A stretch of DNA of 64,000 bases from Cyclobacteriaceae bacterium (GTDB lineage: Bacteria > Bacteroidota > Bacteroidia > Cytophagales > Cyclobacteriaceae). The notes under the pieces were generated by a model that was not told the origin of the DNA, ran no database searches, and saw nothing but the letters and a program-made list of their open reading frames with translations. Positions 34,539-42,870 of the stretch are shown piece by piece. The DNA lies in NCBI GenBank assembly GCA_028285685.1, contig JANQOR010000038.1, forward strand, positions 310,001-374,000, written 5' to 3'. How positions within the stretch are numbered: position 1 is the first letter of the stretch; each line of letters begins with the position of its first letter. The position numbers and the translations under genes are program-made.

Positions 34539-37271
34539 TTATTGATCGTACAAAGAGGCATCTAATATTAGGCCACTTCCATGTCTATTGGCGATAACTA
34601 CCTTTCTTCCATTTTTACCTATTGATACAAAATCGGGTTCGTTTTCAAATCTCCACGGCACATTATAGTTGAATTGAACATCTCGCAACAGATGCTCTAT
34701 TGATAGAACCAGATGTGAAGTTTCATCTTCAAATTGAAGACCTAGAACATATGCTTCTTCCTCGCTAAAAATGATTTCATTGGCTCCAATATTGTAACCT
34801 CTACCATCAACATCACCTTCGAGGCTAATAGAAAAACTTCCATGCAATTCGGTCAAAGCCTGTATCCTACCTTCACTAGAGATGGACATAATTTTTTCTA
34901 CCCGCTCTATACTCCAATGTTCTTCACCAATATTGTCAACGAAGCTGGTAGGCTCAAATAAAATATGATTTGTTGGTTTGGTAGATAGATCGAGAGGTTG
35001 AACATGTAACTGTCCAGGCATGATAACAAAATCATGCATTATCGATTCAGAATCTCCATAGATTAAAGCCAGACTATTTCCAACCCTGGAGATAGAATGC
35101 AATTCATAATTTGATTGCTCCAAGAAGTCCGTACTTAAACCTTGTAACTTGATTGGAATCTCTTTGGCAAGATTTCCATAATTGTCGAGACTTAGTTTAT
35201 TAACTTCAATATGTTCTCCAGAAATCTGAATTGGAGATAACCAAACATCTTGGAATGACTGGTCTATCCAAGCAACTACACTTTTATCTGACTCGACATG
35301 TTCATACTCAAATTTTATCGGATTATTGAGATTTGCAACTATTAAGCTTCCATTTTCGCTTACAAGGATGACTCTCTTATTTTTTATATCGACTTCCAAA
35401 TCCGCAACTGACTCAATATTATTCTTGAACTCCCATGTCGTCCAATTTTGATTGTGGATCTGAAAAGCAAAAAGCCTATGTGTTGTAGCCAGTGATACTA
35501 TTGATCCATCTGTAGAAATAGATACGTCTAACAATCTTTCTGATTTCCAGAAATTGTTGTCTTGCAATAATAAAGTTTGAGAAATATCGACAATGCTCTT
35601 TTCTCTACCTGAGGAGATCTTCCAAACACTTTCTTCATCTGCTACATAAACATATTCATCTTGCGAATCAAAATCTGCAGAGAATATAGGGTAAGTGAAT
35701 ATCTCCTTTTTGATATATCCAGTTTCAAGGTCAATCAAAAGAATCCGTCCTTCGTATGTGCCAATCAACATTAGTTTTTCATTAGAGGAAGTAACCTCAA
35801 CTTTGCCGACCAATCGACGGCTATATTCATCTATTCCTTCATCTGGATGAACTTCATAAAGTTCTTCATCGGATATAAAGTCATTATAAACCTCTTTTCT
35901 TCTAGTAATAGTCAAACCTCTAAATTCATCAGGTAATTTTTCTAACTCTTCGAGTGAATCGCCTGTGAGGGAATGTTTGTCAATACTGATGCTTTCTTCA
36001 TAAAACGAGCATAGAATTATGTACTCACTTTCTTTGAAAAGAAATGCATCAGGTTTTGATGATGCATACAAGTACGATCCCATGTTTGACTCAATTGGTT
36101 CTCTCAATACTTCATTACCAGATCCAAGATCATAGATAACAAACGATGTCCAACCTGGAATGTCTTCAATGTCTGGATTGCCACCAAAATCTTGATGATC
36201 ATAAACCACAAGAAGATACTTGTCATCCAACGAAACCTTGATGAATGCTGCAGCTGGTTCAATATCTATTATTTGTTCCGCAGTTTCATCAATTAAATCT
36301 GCAGCTAATAGTGCATGAGATCCAATCAGCGGATCTAGGTTTAAATTCTTCATCCGCTGAATTACACGATTGAAGGTTGTTTTAGCTGAAGAAGCATTTG
36401 AAGGTGATAGACCTTCAGAACCCTGTCTGAATAACTCAAATGTTTGGGTTACATCTAGTTCATATTGTCTACTATTTAAGGATTTGTTGACTTCAGTTAA
36501 TGTTTTCCTTGACTGAAGTAAATTGTTCTCAGAAGAGTCAAGGCTTTGTGTAAGAGTAGCTAAAGAATCCAAACTATTTTGCAACTTGCTATTGTTTACA
36601 GCTAGACTATCTTGAGATGCTTTAAGGTCTTGAGATGCTTTACTTAGTTCTTCTGTGGTGCTGCTAACTTGAATTGAAAACCAAATAGCTACTCCAATTA
36701 GCATCAATGTGAATATTGAAACGAGGATGGCTATTCGTCTTAATCGGTTGGATTTCTTTGTGAATGTCAATGCATTTTGAATTCTTTCCAACACATCTGC
36801 GGATGGTTGACCTAATTTCAGTTGGGAAAGTTCATCTTCAACAATAGCAAGCCCCTCTATTCTGTTATACCAAATTGCTTTTTCAATGCTTCGGTTGAAA
36901 GAAATTGGAATTATAGGCTTATTTATATTGTAGTCAAGAAATAGCTCAACCTCTTGCTGAATTGGTTCAGAGTCAGCTGCTCCCACACTTCCAATAATTA
37001 CTAACGAATTGCTGGCTTTTACAGCGTTCTTGATATTGGAAGGTAATTTTTTACCTGGTGTAAGGCTTGACAATTGATCGATGTAACATTCATGGCCATT
37101 TTCAATGAAGTGCTTTGAAATATTATATGAATAGTCCAATCCATCCTTTCTGGAATATGAGATGAAGATGTCATATCCAAAAATTGATCTATAGATCTTT
37201 GATTTGGTTATGTATCCCAAGAATTTCATGTAATATATGGGTGGTCCAGCCAATAAGGCCTGATACAGCAA
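34539..37271 (-). CDS. TIR - transmembrane - coiled coil - beta-propeller protein
   Basis: The 910-residue protein has a TIR domain at about 32-170 starting YDIFISYSRKDG, with Glu107 in SEPIQQEVELF as the likely NADase glutamate. A transmembrane helix lies at about 179-201, a Ser/Leu-rich coiled coil at 203-270, and the rest (about 330-910) looks like WD40-type propeller blades (for example TSSNEKLMLIGTYEGRILLIDLETG and DVSISTDGSIVSLATTHRLFAF). TIR domains of bacterial conflict systems degrade NAD+ or make signalling nucleotides. The propeller probably faces outward as sensor, but the topology is inferred. It is the last gene of the TIR operon. Confidence 0.8.
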   Translation of the reverse strand: MLYQALLAGPPIYYMKFLGYITKSKIYRSIFGYDIFISYSRKDGLDYSYNISKHFIENGHECYIDQLSSLTPGKKLPSNIKNAVKASNSLVIIGSVGAADSEPIQQEVELFLDYNINKPIIPISFNRSIEKAIWYNRIEGLAIVEDELSQLKLGQPSADVLERIQNALTFTKKSNRLRRIAILVSIFTLMLIGVAIWFSIQVSSTTEELSKASQDLKASQDSLAVNNSKLQNSLDSLATLTQSLDSSENNLLQSRKTLTEVNKSLNSRQYELDVTQTFELFRQGSEGLSPSNASSAKTTFNRVIQRMKNLNLDPLIGSHALLAADLIDETAEQIIDIEPAAAFIKVSLDDKYLLVVYDHQDFGGNPDIEDIPGWTSFVIYDLGSGNEVLREPIESNMGSYLYASSKPDAFLFKESEYIILCSFYEESISIDKHSLTGDSLEELEKLPDEFRGLTITRRKEVYNDFISDEELYEVHPDEGIDEYSRRLVGKVEVTSSNEKLMLIGTYEGRILLIDLETGYIKKEIFTYPIFSADFDSQDEYVYVADEESVWKISSGREKSIVDISQTLLLQDNNFWKSERLLDVSISTDGSIVSLATTHRLFAFQIHNQNWTTWEFKNNIESVADLEVDIKNKRVILVSENGSLIVANLNNPIKFEYEHVESDKSVVAWIDQSFQDVWLSPIQISGEHIEVNKLSLDNYGNLAKEIPIKLQGLSTDFLEQSNYELHSISRVGNSLALIYGDSESIMHDFVIMPGQLHVQPLDLSTKPTNHILFEPTSFVDNIGEEHWSIERVEKIMSISSEGRIQALTELHGSFSISLEGDVDGRGYNIGANEIIFSEEEAYVLGLQFEDETSHLVLSIEHLLRDVQFNYNVPWRFENEPDFVSIGKNGRKVVIANRHGSGLILDASLYDQ

Positions 37272-37301
37272 AGTGCTGAAAATACCTGCAATCGAGGATA
37301 A

Positions 37302-37733
37302 CTAGTTCCTCTTTTTTTCAATTTTCATGTATTTGTTCCATGATGAATTTTCCTTGGATATCAAACCTTCAACTCTTTGAACCAAAAGCTTAAATGATTC
37401 TTCTTGATCATATGGTTCCGAATTGGTGATAAATAAGAATTTTTCATGTTTCAAAGTTTCACTTGTTGTCCGATAAGCCAACCAGTTTTCCTGAAACTTA
37501 AACAATCCAAGAACTGAGGTAATTACCGCAACTACGAGTCCGAGTGATCCAACTAAAACCTTTACTCCACCAGTGCTATCAGTAATATATCCAGTTAAGA
37601 AAGGTATTGAACCAGAAGCTATAATTGATATTACTTGCAGCCGTTTGAACCAGTTTTGATTAAGCTTGCTTTTTCTATCATACCAATCTATTTGGTCTTG
37701 TAGGCGTTGCTTAATATAATCTTCTTGGTTCAT
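37302..37733 (-). CDS. SLATT/DUF4231-type two-helix membrane protein
   Basis: I chose ATG 37733 (143 residues); an upstream ATG at 37778 would overlap the preceding gene. The protein has the DUF4231/SLATT pattern: an amphipathic RLQDQIDWYDRKSKLNQNWFKRLQVI segment, two adjacent transmembrane helices (about 31-50 and 58-78), then FQENWLAYRTTSETLKHEKFLF. SLATT proteins are predicted pore-forming or membrane-perturbing effectors, found beside nucleotide-signalling genes in bacterial conflict systems. Here it sits between the small helical protein gene and the TIR-propeller gene. Confidence 0.78.
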   Translation of the reverse strand: MNQEDYIKQRLQDQIDWYDRKSKLNQNWFKRLQVISIIASGSIPFLTGYITDSTGGVKVLVGSLGLVVAVITSVLGLFKFQENWLAYRTTSETLKHEKFLFITNSEPYDQEESFKLLVQRVEGLISKENSSWNKYMKIEKKRN

Positions 37734-37740
37734 TACACGG

Positions 37741-38037
37741 TCACTTAATAAACCCCAAAATAGTTTTACCAATTCCAATTCCCTTCTTAACTAATTCAGA
37801 CTTTTCGGTAGCTGTCGTAGTAGCTTCAGAAATTACGTTAGCTGCTTTGCTTAGCTGATCAAGATCCTCTTCCGTGATATTAATGCTTAATTTGTCAAGC
37901 GCACTAGTGATTTGATTAGCTTTCTTGTTTTTGAGATCAAATATTGTCCGGTTAAGCTCAAGCTTATCCTTTCCAGATGATTGAGCTAGAAGCTTTTCAA
38001 GATTGGAGATGGTCTGTTGCAGTTGTTCAATGGTCAT
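37741..38037 (-). CDS. small helical protein of the TIR operon
   Basis: The 98-residue protein is almost wholly helical: a heptad-like start (TIEQLQQTISNLEKLL), a basic middle and a C-terminal hydrophobic tail IGIGKTILGFIK. No family is recognised. It starts 9 bp after the lipoprotein gene and ends 7 bp before the SLATT start, so it belongs to the operon. The tail could insert into or lie on a membrane, perhaps as a partner or inhibitor of the SLATT protein. Confidence 0.65.
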   Translation of the reverse strand: MTIEQLQQTISNLEKLLAQSSGKDKLELNRTIFDLKNKKANQITSALDKLSINITEEDLDQLSKAANVISEATTTATEKSELVKKGIGIGKTILGFIK

Positions 38038-38046
38038 AATATTTCA

Positions 38047-38619
38047 TTAAAACCCCTCAAGGGTAGATTCTAAATCAGATAATTCATTCTTAATTTGGGG
38101 AAAGGTGCTCTTCACTTCTTGTAAAAGAAGCTCCGAAGCACGCTCTACTTTGATATATTCATTTAATTTCATTGTTCCGTTAGCTATTTCATTTTGCATC
38201 CTTTTGAGAATAATTATGGATCGTATAACTCTTTCTTTTCTACTCTCCTGAATTTCAATCTCTTTCTCCGCTTCTAATGAGAATTTGAGTTTTTCATCAG
38301 CTAGAAGTCTTTCATTCTCAATAAATTTTAGGGCTTTCTCATCAGCTGAAAGGTTAGCGTCATTTTTTATAATTGCATTATCTTCATCTATTGCACTGAC
38401 TGTTACATTGATTGCATTTTCTTTATTCGCTTTAATGGAATTAATCTGATCATCAATACAATCTAAAATGGCTTCCTGAATTACATCATAAAATTTCGAG
38501 TTTTCAAGAACAAACAACTGTTGAGAATTATTCAAGACATCAGAGGCTTCCTTGACCTTTTTAGGAACGTAGCATGATGACAAAATGAATAATAGAAAAA
38601 AAATCTTAGTAAGTCTCAT
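38047..38619 (-). CDS. lipoprotein of the TIR operon
   Basis: This 190-residue protein begins with a lipoprotein signal (FILSSC, Cys16). The rest is a long, charged helical protein with probable coiled coil (about 75-160) and several acidic patches. It has no recognised family. It should be anchored in the outer or inner membrane, facing the periplasm. In the operon it is the only exported component besides the propeller of the TIR protein, so it could pass on an envelope signal. A 179-bp gap separates it from the REC-TIR gene upstream. Confidence 0.65.
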   Translation of the reverse strand: MRLTKIFFLLFILSSCYVPKKVKEASDVLNNSQQLFVLENSKFYDVIQEAILDCIDDQINSIKANKENAINVTVSAIDEDNAIIKNDANLSADEKALKFIENERLLADEKLKFSLEAEKEIEIQESRKERVIRSIIILKRMQNEIANGTMKLNEYIKVERASELLLQEVKSTFPQIKNELSDLESTLEGF

Positions 38620-38798
38620 TGATGGTGGTGATTAGTTTGTTATTAACGGACTTAAGTATATGAAAGATAAACAAAAACACGTTCATACCAAAGAAGTCAG
38701 ATAATATCAGCCGATTCTGTTACTTGATTCCTTTAGAGAGAAAGGGTCATTTATTAAAGTTGAATTTGCCTTCTTTGCAGTATATATTTTAATGCCAA

Positions 38799-39653
38799 TC
38801 ATCTATTGTTTTGGATAACATCAACGACAGCCCTCATCCCGTTCTCCCAATTCTTTGCTAGCTGAACAAATTGTTTTGACTCTAATGTTTTGTTTCTTCT
38901 GATCTCGAAGTAAGGAATCTCACACTCATCAAGTTTGACAGGTATGAACCAAATTTGGTCATCTGGCATTTTTCTAAGTTTGTCGATCGCAAGATTAATT
39001 TCTTCATTGACATACCGTGCAACTTTAGATTTTTGATAGTAGCTTGTAGAAAAGCATGCAATGAAGAATATCCCAGCATCAATAGCTTTTGAAATTGCAA
39101 TCTGCCAATCTTCACCAGGTTTAATCTTGTTTTTGTCCAGCCAAACATTGATATCATGCTTTTCTAGGAAATCACAAATTTTTTTGATCTGGTCGAAATC
39201 TTCCTTAACATAAGATACAAAAACGTGACCTGAACGTTGAGTTTCTTCAATCTTGTTAAGTACTGATTGCCTTCTGTTAGCTGGATTGATTGTAAGGTTA
39301 TGCAACAGATTCTGATACCCTTCTGATTTTCGAAGTATTCTAGCATTTAATTCTTCACACCTTTCTCGAATGTCATTAGAAACAACAAAGCCCGTAACAA
39401 GAATCAATTCGATTTCAGAATCAAGTGCCCGTGCCTGAGTGAGAACTTCTATACCATTGATTTCCGGCATTTGTAGGTCTGAAACCAAGACATCAACTTT
39501 TTTATCTTCAATCCACTTTATGGCCTCATTCGGATTGGTTGATGTAAACATTTCCAAATTCTTGTCAACAGCTTTTCTCTCAATTCCTTCAAGGAAACTT
39601 ACTTCATTATCAACAATACCTATTATAGTTTCATTTTTGTATTTCATCTTCAA
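38799..39653 (-). CDS. response regulator with TIR output domain
   Basis: The 284-residue protein joins a receiver domain (residues 8-120) to a TIR domain (about 142-260). Receiver residues are intact: acidic Asp15, phospho-acceptor Asp59 (VSDLQMPEINGIEV), Thr87 and Lys109. The TIR domain begins HVFVSYVKEDFDQI and has Glu217/Glu218 in YVNEEINLAI as the probable catalytic glutamate. Response regulators usually end in DNA-binding or cyclase domains; a TIR output is unusual. It overlaps the kinase-like gene by 23 bp. Phosphorylation at Asp59 would be expected to switch NAD+-cleaving or nucleotide-making activity. Confidence 0.85.
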   Translation of the reverse strand: MKMKYKNETIIGIVDNEVSFLEGIERKAVDKNLEMFTSTNPNEAIKWIEDKKVDVLVSDLQMPEINGIEVLTQARALDSEIELILVTGFVVSNDIRERCEELNARILRKSEGYQNLLHNLTINPANRRQSVLNKIEETQRSGHVFVSYVKEDFDQIKKICDFLEKHDINVWLDKNKIKPGEDWQIAISKAIDAGIFFIACFSTSYYQKSKVARYVNEEINLAIDKLRKMPDDQIWFIPVKLDECEIPYFEIRRNKTLESKQFVQLAKNWENGMRAVVDVIQNNR

Positions 39654-40362
39654 AAGTCAAAGTATAAGAAGAATATAAATTTGAGTCAGTACTCTGTGAA
39701 GTAATGATTGCTCGGCAATGTTCAGCTCCGTGCTTAATTTCTGCTAAATGTTTGGTTAGGTATTCTTCATCATTTTTTTGTTCATGAAACCCGATCTTAA
39801 GTGTAGGTTGACCTTGCGAAGAATCAATATTGTATATGTTGGTTTTTAGCCAGATTTCTTTACAATCTCGACCATACAAATCTTCTAAAATCAAGGTGAT
39901 CAATTTCATGACCTGTGTTGGGTAACAGTTAATATTGATCCTTTTTTGAAAAAGGATATGAAATGTTATTTGGTCTGCCCCAGACTCTAATATCTTGAAT
40001 TGAATTACACTCTGTTGGACAAGAGTATTTAGATTAGAATTTTCTTTGTAATCTTTGGATTTAATTTCATTTGATTGATAAGCCTTATACTCATAAATTG
40101 AACCAATCGAATTGATGGTTGATTCTATCCTTAATACATAACTACTCAGTTTATCGAAGAGTTTTTCGTCTTTGCTATTCATCGCAATCCCGCTCTTCCT
40201 GTCTTTAATTAACTCTAGAGTATCTGTCGCGTTTAGGAGGGGCACAGAGAGCTCATGAAACATTTGAGATATCAGTGAATCAAGATCATGATACTTGACT
40301 TTCAATGTATCCACTTCATGGGCTAGTTCATTCTGGATTCTTTTGTGTTTTCCAGTTATCAT
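39631..40362 (-). CDS. histidine-kinase-like protein with decayed ATPase domain
   Basis: The 243-residue protein starts with a coiled helix and the dimerisation/phosphoacceptor helix, with His36 in MFHELSVPLLNA. The second half (about 105-240) has the outline of the HATPase fold (NLNTLVQQSVIQF, then YPTQVMKLITLILEDL), but the N-box Asn and the G-boxes are not recognisable. There is no membrane segment or sensor domain. It may be a phosphotransferase like Spo0B or ChpT, or a pseudo-kinase. It is directly coupled to the REC-TIR gene, its obvious partner. Confidence 0.7.
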   Translation of the reverse strand: MITGKHKRIQNELAHEVDTLKVKYHDLDSLISQMFHELSVPLLNATDTLELIKDRKSGIAMNSKDEKLFDKLSSYVLRIESTINSIGSIYEYKAYQSNEIKSKDYKENSNLNTLVQQSVIQFKILESGADQITFHILFQKRININCYPTQVMKLITLILEDLYGRDCKEIWLKTNIYNIDSSQGQPTLKIGFHEQKNDEEYLTKHLAEIKHGAEHCRAIITSQSTDSNLYSSYTLTFEDEIQK

Positions 40363-40370
40363 CTTTTAAA

Positions 40371-40913
40371 CTATTTTAAATGTGACAGTATGGCCGTTGA
40401 CAATTTAGCTGCTTCGATTTTCAGGTCTGAACTTTCCCATTGACCATATTGAAGATTTACACCCCATTCAAAATGTTGTATTCGATCAAGCTCATCCAAA
40501 ATATTGGCTGTTTCATCATCAAAATCAGTGTTTATTACTTTCCCCCATTTTACAACTATAATAGGCCTATTCCTTCCTTGATCATATTCTTCTGTTGTAA
40601 AACGACGATACTCCTCCTTGCACCAATTTGAAGTGAACCAGGTTGGTGAGTATAATATTATTAATGCATTAGCAGAATCTAACGCGTTCATTATTCTCTC
40701 ATCAAACCTATCTCCAGGTTCAATTAATCTCTTGTCCTGGAAAATAGTAAAATGAGTATTTCCTGATTGCAAGCGAAGGGACCATTCTAGGTGTTCTCTG
40801 AATTTGCTGACACCCTCATACTGATCTTTGATTCTAGAATAACTTAAGAATACATCACACACCATAGTTATAGAAATTTTGTGTCTAGTACCAATATAGA
40901 AATTTTCGTGCAT
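40371..40913 (-). CDS. single-domain TIR protein
   Basis: The protein has 180 residues, or 164 from Met17, which sits just before the fold. The TIR domain opens VCDVFLSYSRIKDQYEG and carries the W97-C98-K99-E100-E101 segment in which one glutamate is catalytic in NADase TIR proteins. The C-terminal part is short, without a sensor domain. It is the first gene of the leftward operon, 8 bp before the kinase-like gene. A promoter must lie in the 122 bp between it and the divergent gene at 41036. Confidence 0.82.
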   Translation of the reverse strand: MHENFYIGTRHKISITMVCDVFLSYSRIKDQYEGVSKFREHLEWSLRLQSGNTHFTIFQDKRLIEPGDRFDERIMNALDSANALIILYSPTWFTSNWCKEEYRRFTTEEYDQGRNRPIIVVKWGKVINTDFDDETANILDELDRIQHFEWGVNLQYGQWESSDLKIEAAKLSTAILSHLK

Positions 40914-41035
40914 AATGGATTATTAGTCTGAGCTACAGTGATCACAATTAACTTACATATGATCAATTCTTGCATTATTATGATTTCCAAATATTCATTC
41001 CTGTTTAATCATTATCTTGAGATTGAACTTTACAA

Positions 41036-41632
41036 ATGCCTTGGCTAATCACCATCTGGATTTACATCACAATTGCAGTACTGACTTTTATACCAGTATT
41101 AATTGCGATGCTTAGGAAAGTAAAGTTGAATCCGGGTGGAAGCTCATTTGATGATTCAAATAATTTCTCTGAAAATGCAAAACTTAGCCTATCTCAACAT
41201 TACTCCAGAATACAAGGAACCTTGATTTTCTGGAAAAATAAGGCTGAGTGGAACAGGCGATTTCATTATTATACTGTGTTTTGGACTATACCTGTTGGAG
41301 TTCTAATACCCATTATTTCGCAAACAATTGATGGTTCTCAACTATCTAAGCTGTTTTTAACAGTTATTTCAGCGCATGCTGCCTTACTTATTAGCTTTCA
41401 CAGGGGGCTTAAGGTAGAGAGCAATTTTAGAGCATTTCGTCAAGGAGAATCAGAATTCTATGATACCTACCGAAGAATGCTTGATAGACCTGAAAGTTTT
41501 GGATCAGATGAAGCTATTCAGCTTAGAAACTATTTTGAGGAGATTGAGAAAATTAGAATGTTTGTAAGGAATGCCGAGACAGATAACTTTCCAATAGTAA
41601 GTGACAGTAAGACAAAGCCAAAAAACGATTAG
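41036..41632 (+). CDS. second SLATT-like membrane protein
   Basis: The 198-residue protein has a leading membrane helix (about 5-27), then SQHYSRIQGTLIFWKNKAEWNRRFHYYTVFWTIPVGVLIPI with a second span, a third span around 110-125, and a soluble FRQGESEFYDTYRRMLDRPESF tail. The spacing of two helices and the basic linker recalls SLATT proteins, but it is not the DUF4231 type. It is divergent from the TIR operon, with a shared intergenic region, and ends 25 bp before the conserved block and att core that close the island. It may be a separate effector or immunity component. Confidence 0.6.
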   Translation: MPWLITIWIYITIAVLTFIPVLIAMLRKVKLNPGGSSFDDSNNFSENAKLSLSQHYSRIQGTLIFWKNKAEWNRRFHYYTVFWTIPVGVLIPIISQTIDGSQLSKLFLTVISAHAALLISFHRGLKVESNFRAFRQGESEFYDTYRRMLDRPESFGSDEAIQLRNYFEEIEKIRMFVRNAETDNFPIVSDSKTKPKND

Positions 41633-41657
41633 TTCAGTCATAGGTTGTATAGTTTTT

Positions 41658-41785
41658 CATGCCATGAAATCATGCAGCGAAATGCAGAATTTTGCAGGTT
41701 CTACACGGCATGAATGTTAGCTAACTAATTGACTGTCAGTATATATGGGATTTAGGTCAAGTGATTCGAATCCCTCCGACTCCAC
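41658..41785 (+). repeat. unit-end block A plus attachment core 2
   Basis: This is a 128-bp block that closes unit 1. It starts with an inverted repeat CATGCC (41658) / GGCATG (41707) enclosing ATGCAGCGAAATGCAG, then GTTCTACACGG. The second part reads TTGACTGTCAGTATATATG, GGATTTAGGTCAAGTGA and the 21-bp ssrA core at 41765-41785. Copies of the same length occur at 45065, 47887 and 49812. Copy C shares its middle part with this one; B and D form another subtype. It probably carries recombinase arm or spacer sequence next to the core. Confidence 0.75.
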
Positions 41786-41821
41786 GATCAAACGCAACTA
41801 GATTGCGATGATGAACATAAG

Positions 41822-41854
41822 AAATCCGCCAAATTCATTTGAGCGGATTTTGTT
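41822..41854 (+). terminator. hairpin after core 2
   Basis: AAATCCGC and GCGGATTT, extended by CAAAT/ATTTG with a bulge, form a 13-bp stem followed by TTGTTGTTT. It lies 37 bp after the att core, where a terminator for transcripts crossing the junction would be needed. Confidence 0.6.
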
Positions 41855-41942
41855 GTTTAATAAAGCGCCTGGGTGAGATAGCGTATTTTAAGTAAGTAGT
41901 ATCAACATATCTCAGTATAACTTGACCTCTAAACATTAAGTA

Positions 41943-42452
41943 ATGGAAATTTTAAAAACTGCCACGGATTGGGCAAGAGCAGAAGTTTTCTCTACACGAT
42001 TTTTCATTCTTTTCGCGATATTATTTGTTACTGCGAGCATCGGTTTTTGGCAGTTAGGTAAAACCGAATTAGCCAAGGCTTACATCATTCCAATGTTGGT
42101 CGCTGGTGCATTACTTTTAACCATAGGGCTCGGATTGTTTTTTACCAACAAATCAAGAATTAAAGCATTTGAAATTGCTTACAATACTGATGTATCAGCT
42201 TTTACTACATCAGAAATTAATCGTGCCGAAAGAACATTGAGCGAATACAAGACTGTTTTCAAAGTTATTCCCATAATAATAGTTGTTGCGGCCTTTCTAA
42301 TTGTTTTTGTCGACAAGCCAATTTGGCGAGCAATTAGCATCACAACTATTGCTATGATGATCGTTATTTTATTGATAGACGGTACTGCCTATTCGAGAAT
42401 CGAAGCCTACTATAAGCAGTTAGTTTCTGTAGAAAAGCAGGAAGGGGATTAA
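41943..42452 (+). CDS. small integral membrane protein of unknown function
   Basis: This 169-residue protein has four transmembrane helices: about 18-36, 48-67, 108-123 and 125-146. The conserved-looking part reads RIKAFEIAYNTDVSAFTTSEINRAERTLSEYKTVFKVIP between helices 2 and 3. Similar proteins are scattered in Bacteroidota with no known role. It is the first gene of unit 2 and convergent with the HxlR gene. Confidence 0.65.
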   Translation: MEILKTATDWARAEVFSTRFFILFAILFVTASIGFWQLGKTELAKAYIIPMLVAGALLLTIGLGLFFTNKSRIKAFEIAYNTDVSAFTTSEINRAERTLSEYKTVFKVIPIIIVVAAFLIVFVDKPIWRAISITTIAMMIVILLIDGTAYSRIEAYYKQLVSVEKQEGD

Positions 42453-42483
42453 CTGTATTCTGATATTTCAAACTTTTGATTAT

Positions 42484-42825
42484 CTACTCCTCATCCGAAT
42501 GATTTGCCACAACATAGTCACCCCAGTTCGCGATGGATTGAAGAATAGGTATTAGCGTTTTACCAAACTCGGTCAATGAGTACTCAACCTTTAAGGGTGG
42601 CTTAGTAGTATAGACTGTTCTATTGATTACCTCATCTTCCTCCAGATGCTTCAATTGCAAACTCAAAGTACGTTCAGTAACTCCAGTCATTTTTTTTCGA
42701 AGTTCATTGTATCTCAAAGGACCGTCAATCAACCAAAAAAGTATTACTGACTTCCATTTTCCTCCGATTATACCCATTGTCACGCTGGTACAACAGGGAT
42801 ATTTCTTTCCTTTCACCTTATACAT
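42484..42825 (-). CDS. HxlR-family transcriptional regulator
   Basis: The 113-residue winged-helix protein has the family signature CCTSVTMGIIGGKWKSVILFWL, PLRYNELRKKMTGVTERTLSLQLKHLEEDEVI and VEYSLTEFGKTL. A cysteine pair stands at the N-terminus (C11, C12); in YodB/HypR-type members such a cysteine senses quinones or disulfide stress. It is divergent from the DUF1330 gene with 99 bp between them that contain a perfect inverted repeat, so it probably represses the enzyme operon. Confidence 0.88.
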   Translation of the reverse strand: MYKVKGKKYPCCTSVTMGIIGGKWKSVILFWLIDGPLRYNELRKKMTGVTERTLSLQLKHLEEDEVINRTVYTTKPPLKVEYSLTEFGKTLIPILQSIANWGDYVVANHSDEE

Positions 42826-42870
42826 AAAAATTTTAAACTATCCTTTTTGACCGTTATTGCAAGAATAATG

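Larger units (their letters stand above)
29373..41785. mobile_element. integrated genomic island at ssrA (unit 1)
   Basis: The island is bounded by the ssrA core at 29352-29372 and a perfect direct repeat at 41765-41785, 12.4 kb apart. It carries a tyrosine recombinase at the ssrA-proximal end reading towards the att site, the usual layout for tmRNA-borne islands. Its sequence looks richer in A and T than the flanking chromosome (not computed). Cargo is the TIR/two-component/SLATT locus, a DUF6575-like pair and unassigned DNA. No plasmid, phage structural or conjugation genes are seen, so transfer would need a helper. Confidence 0.8.
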
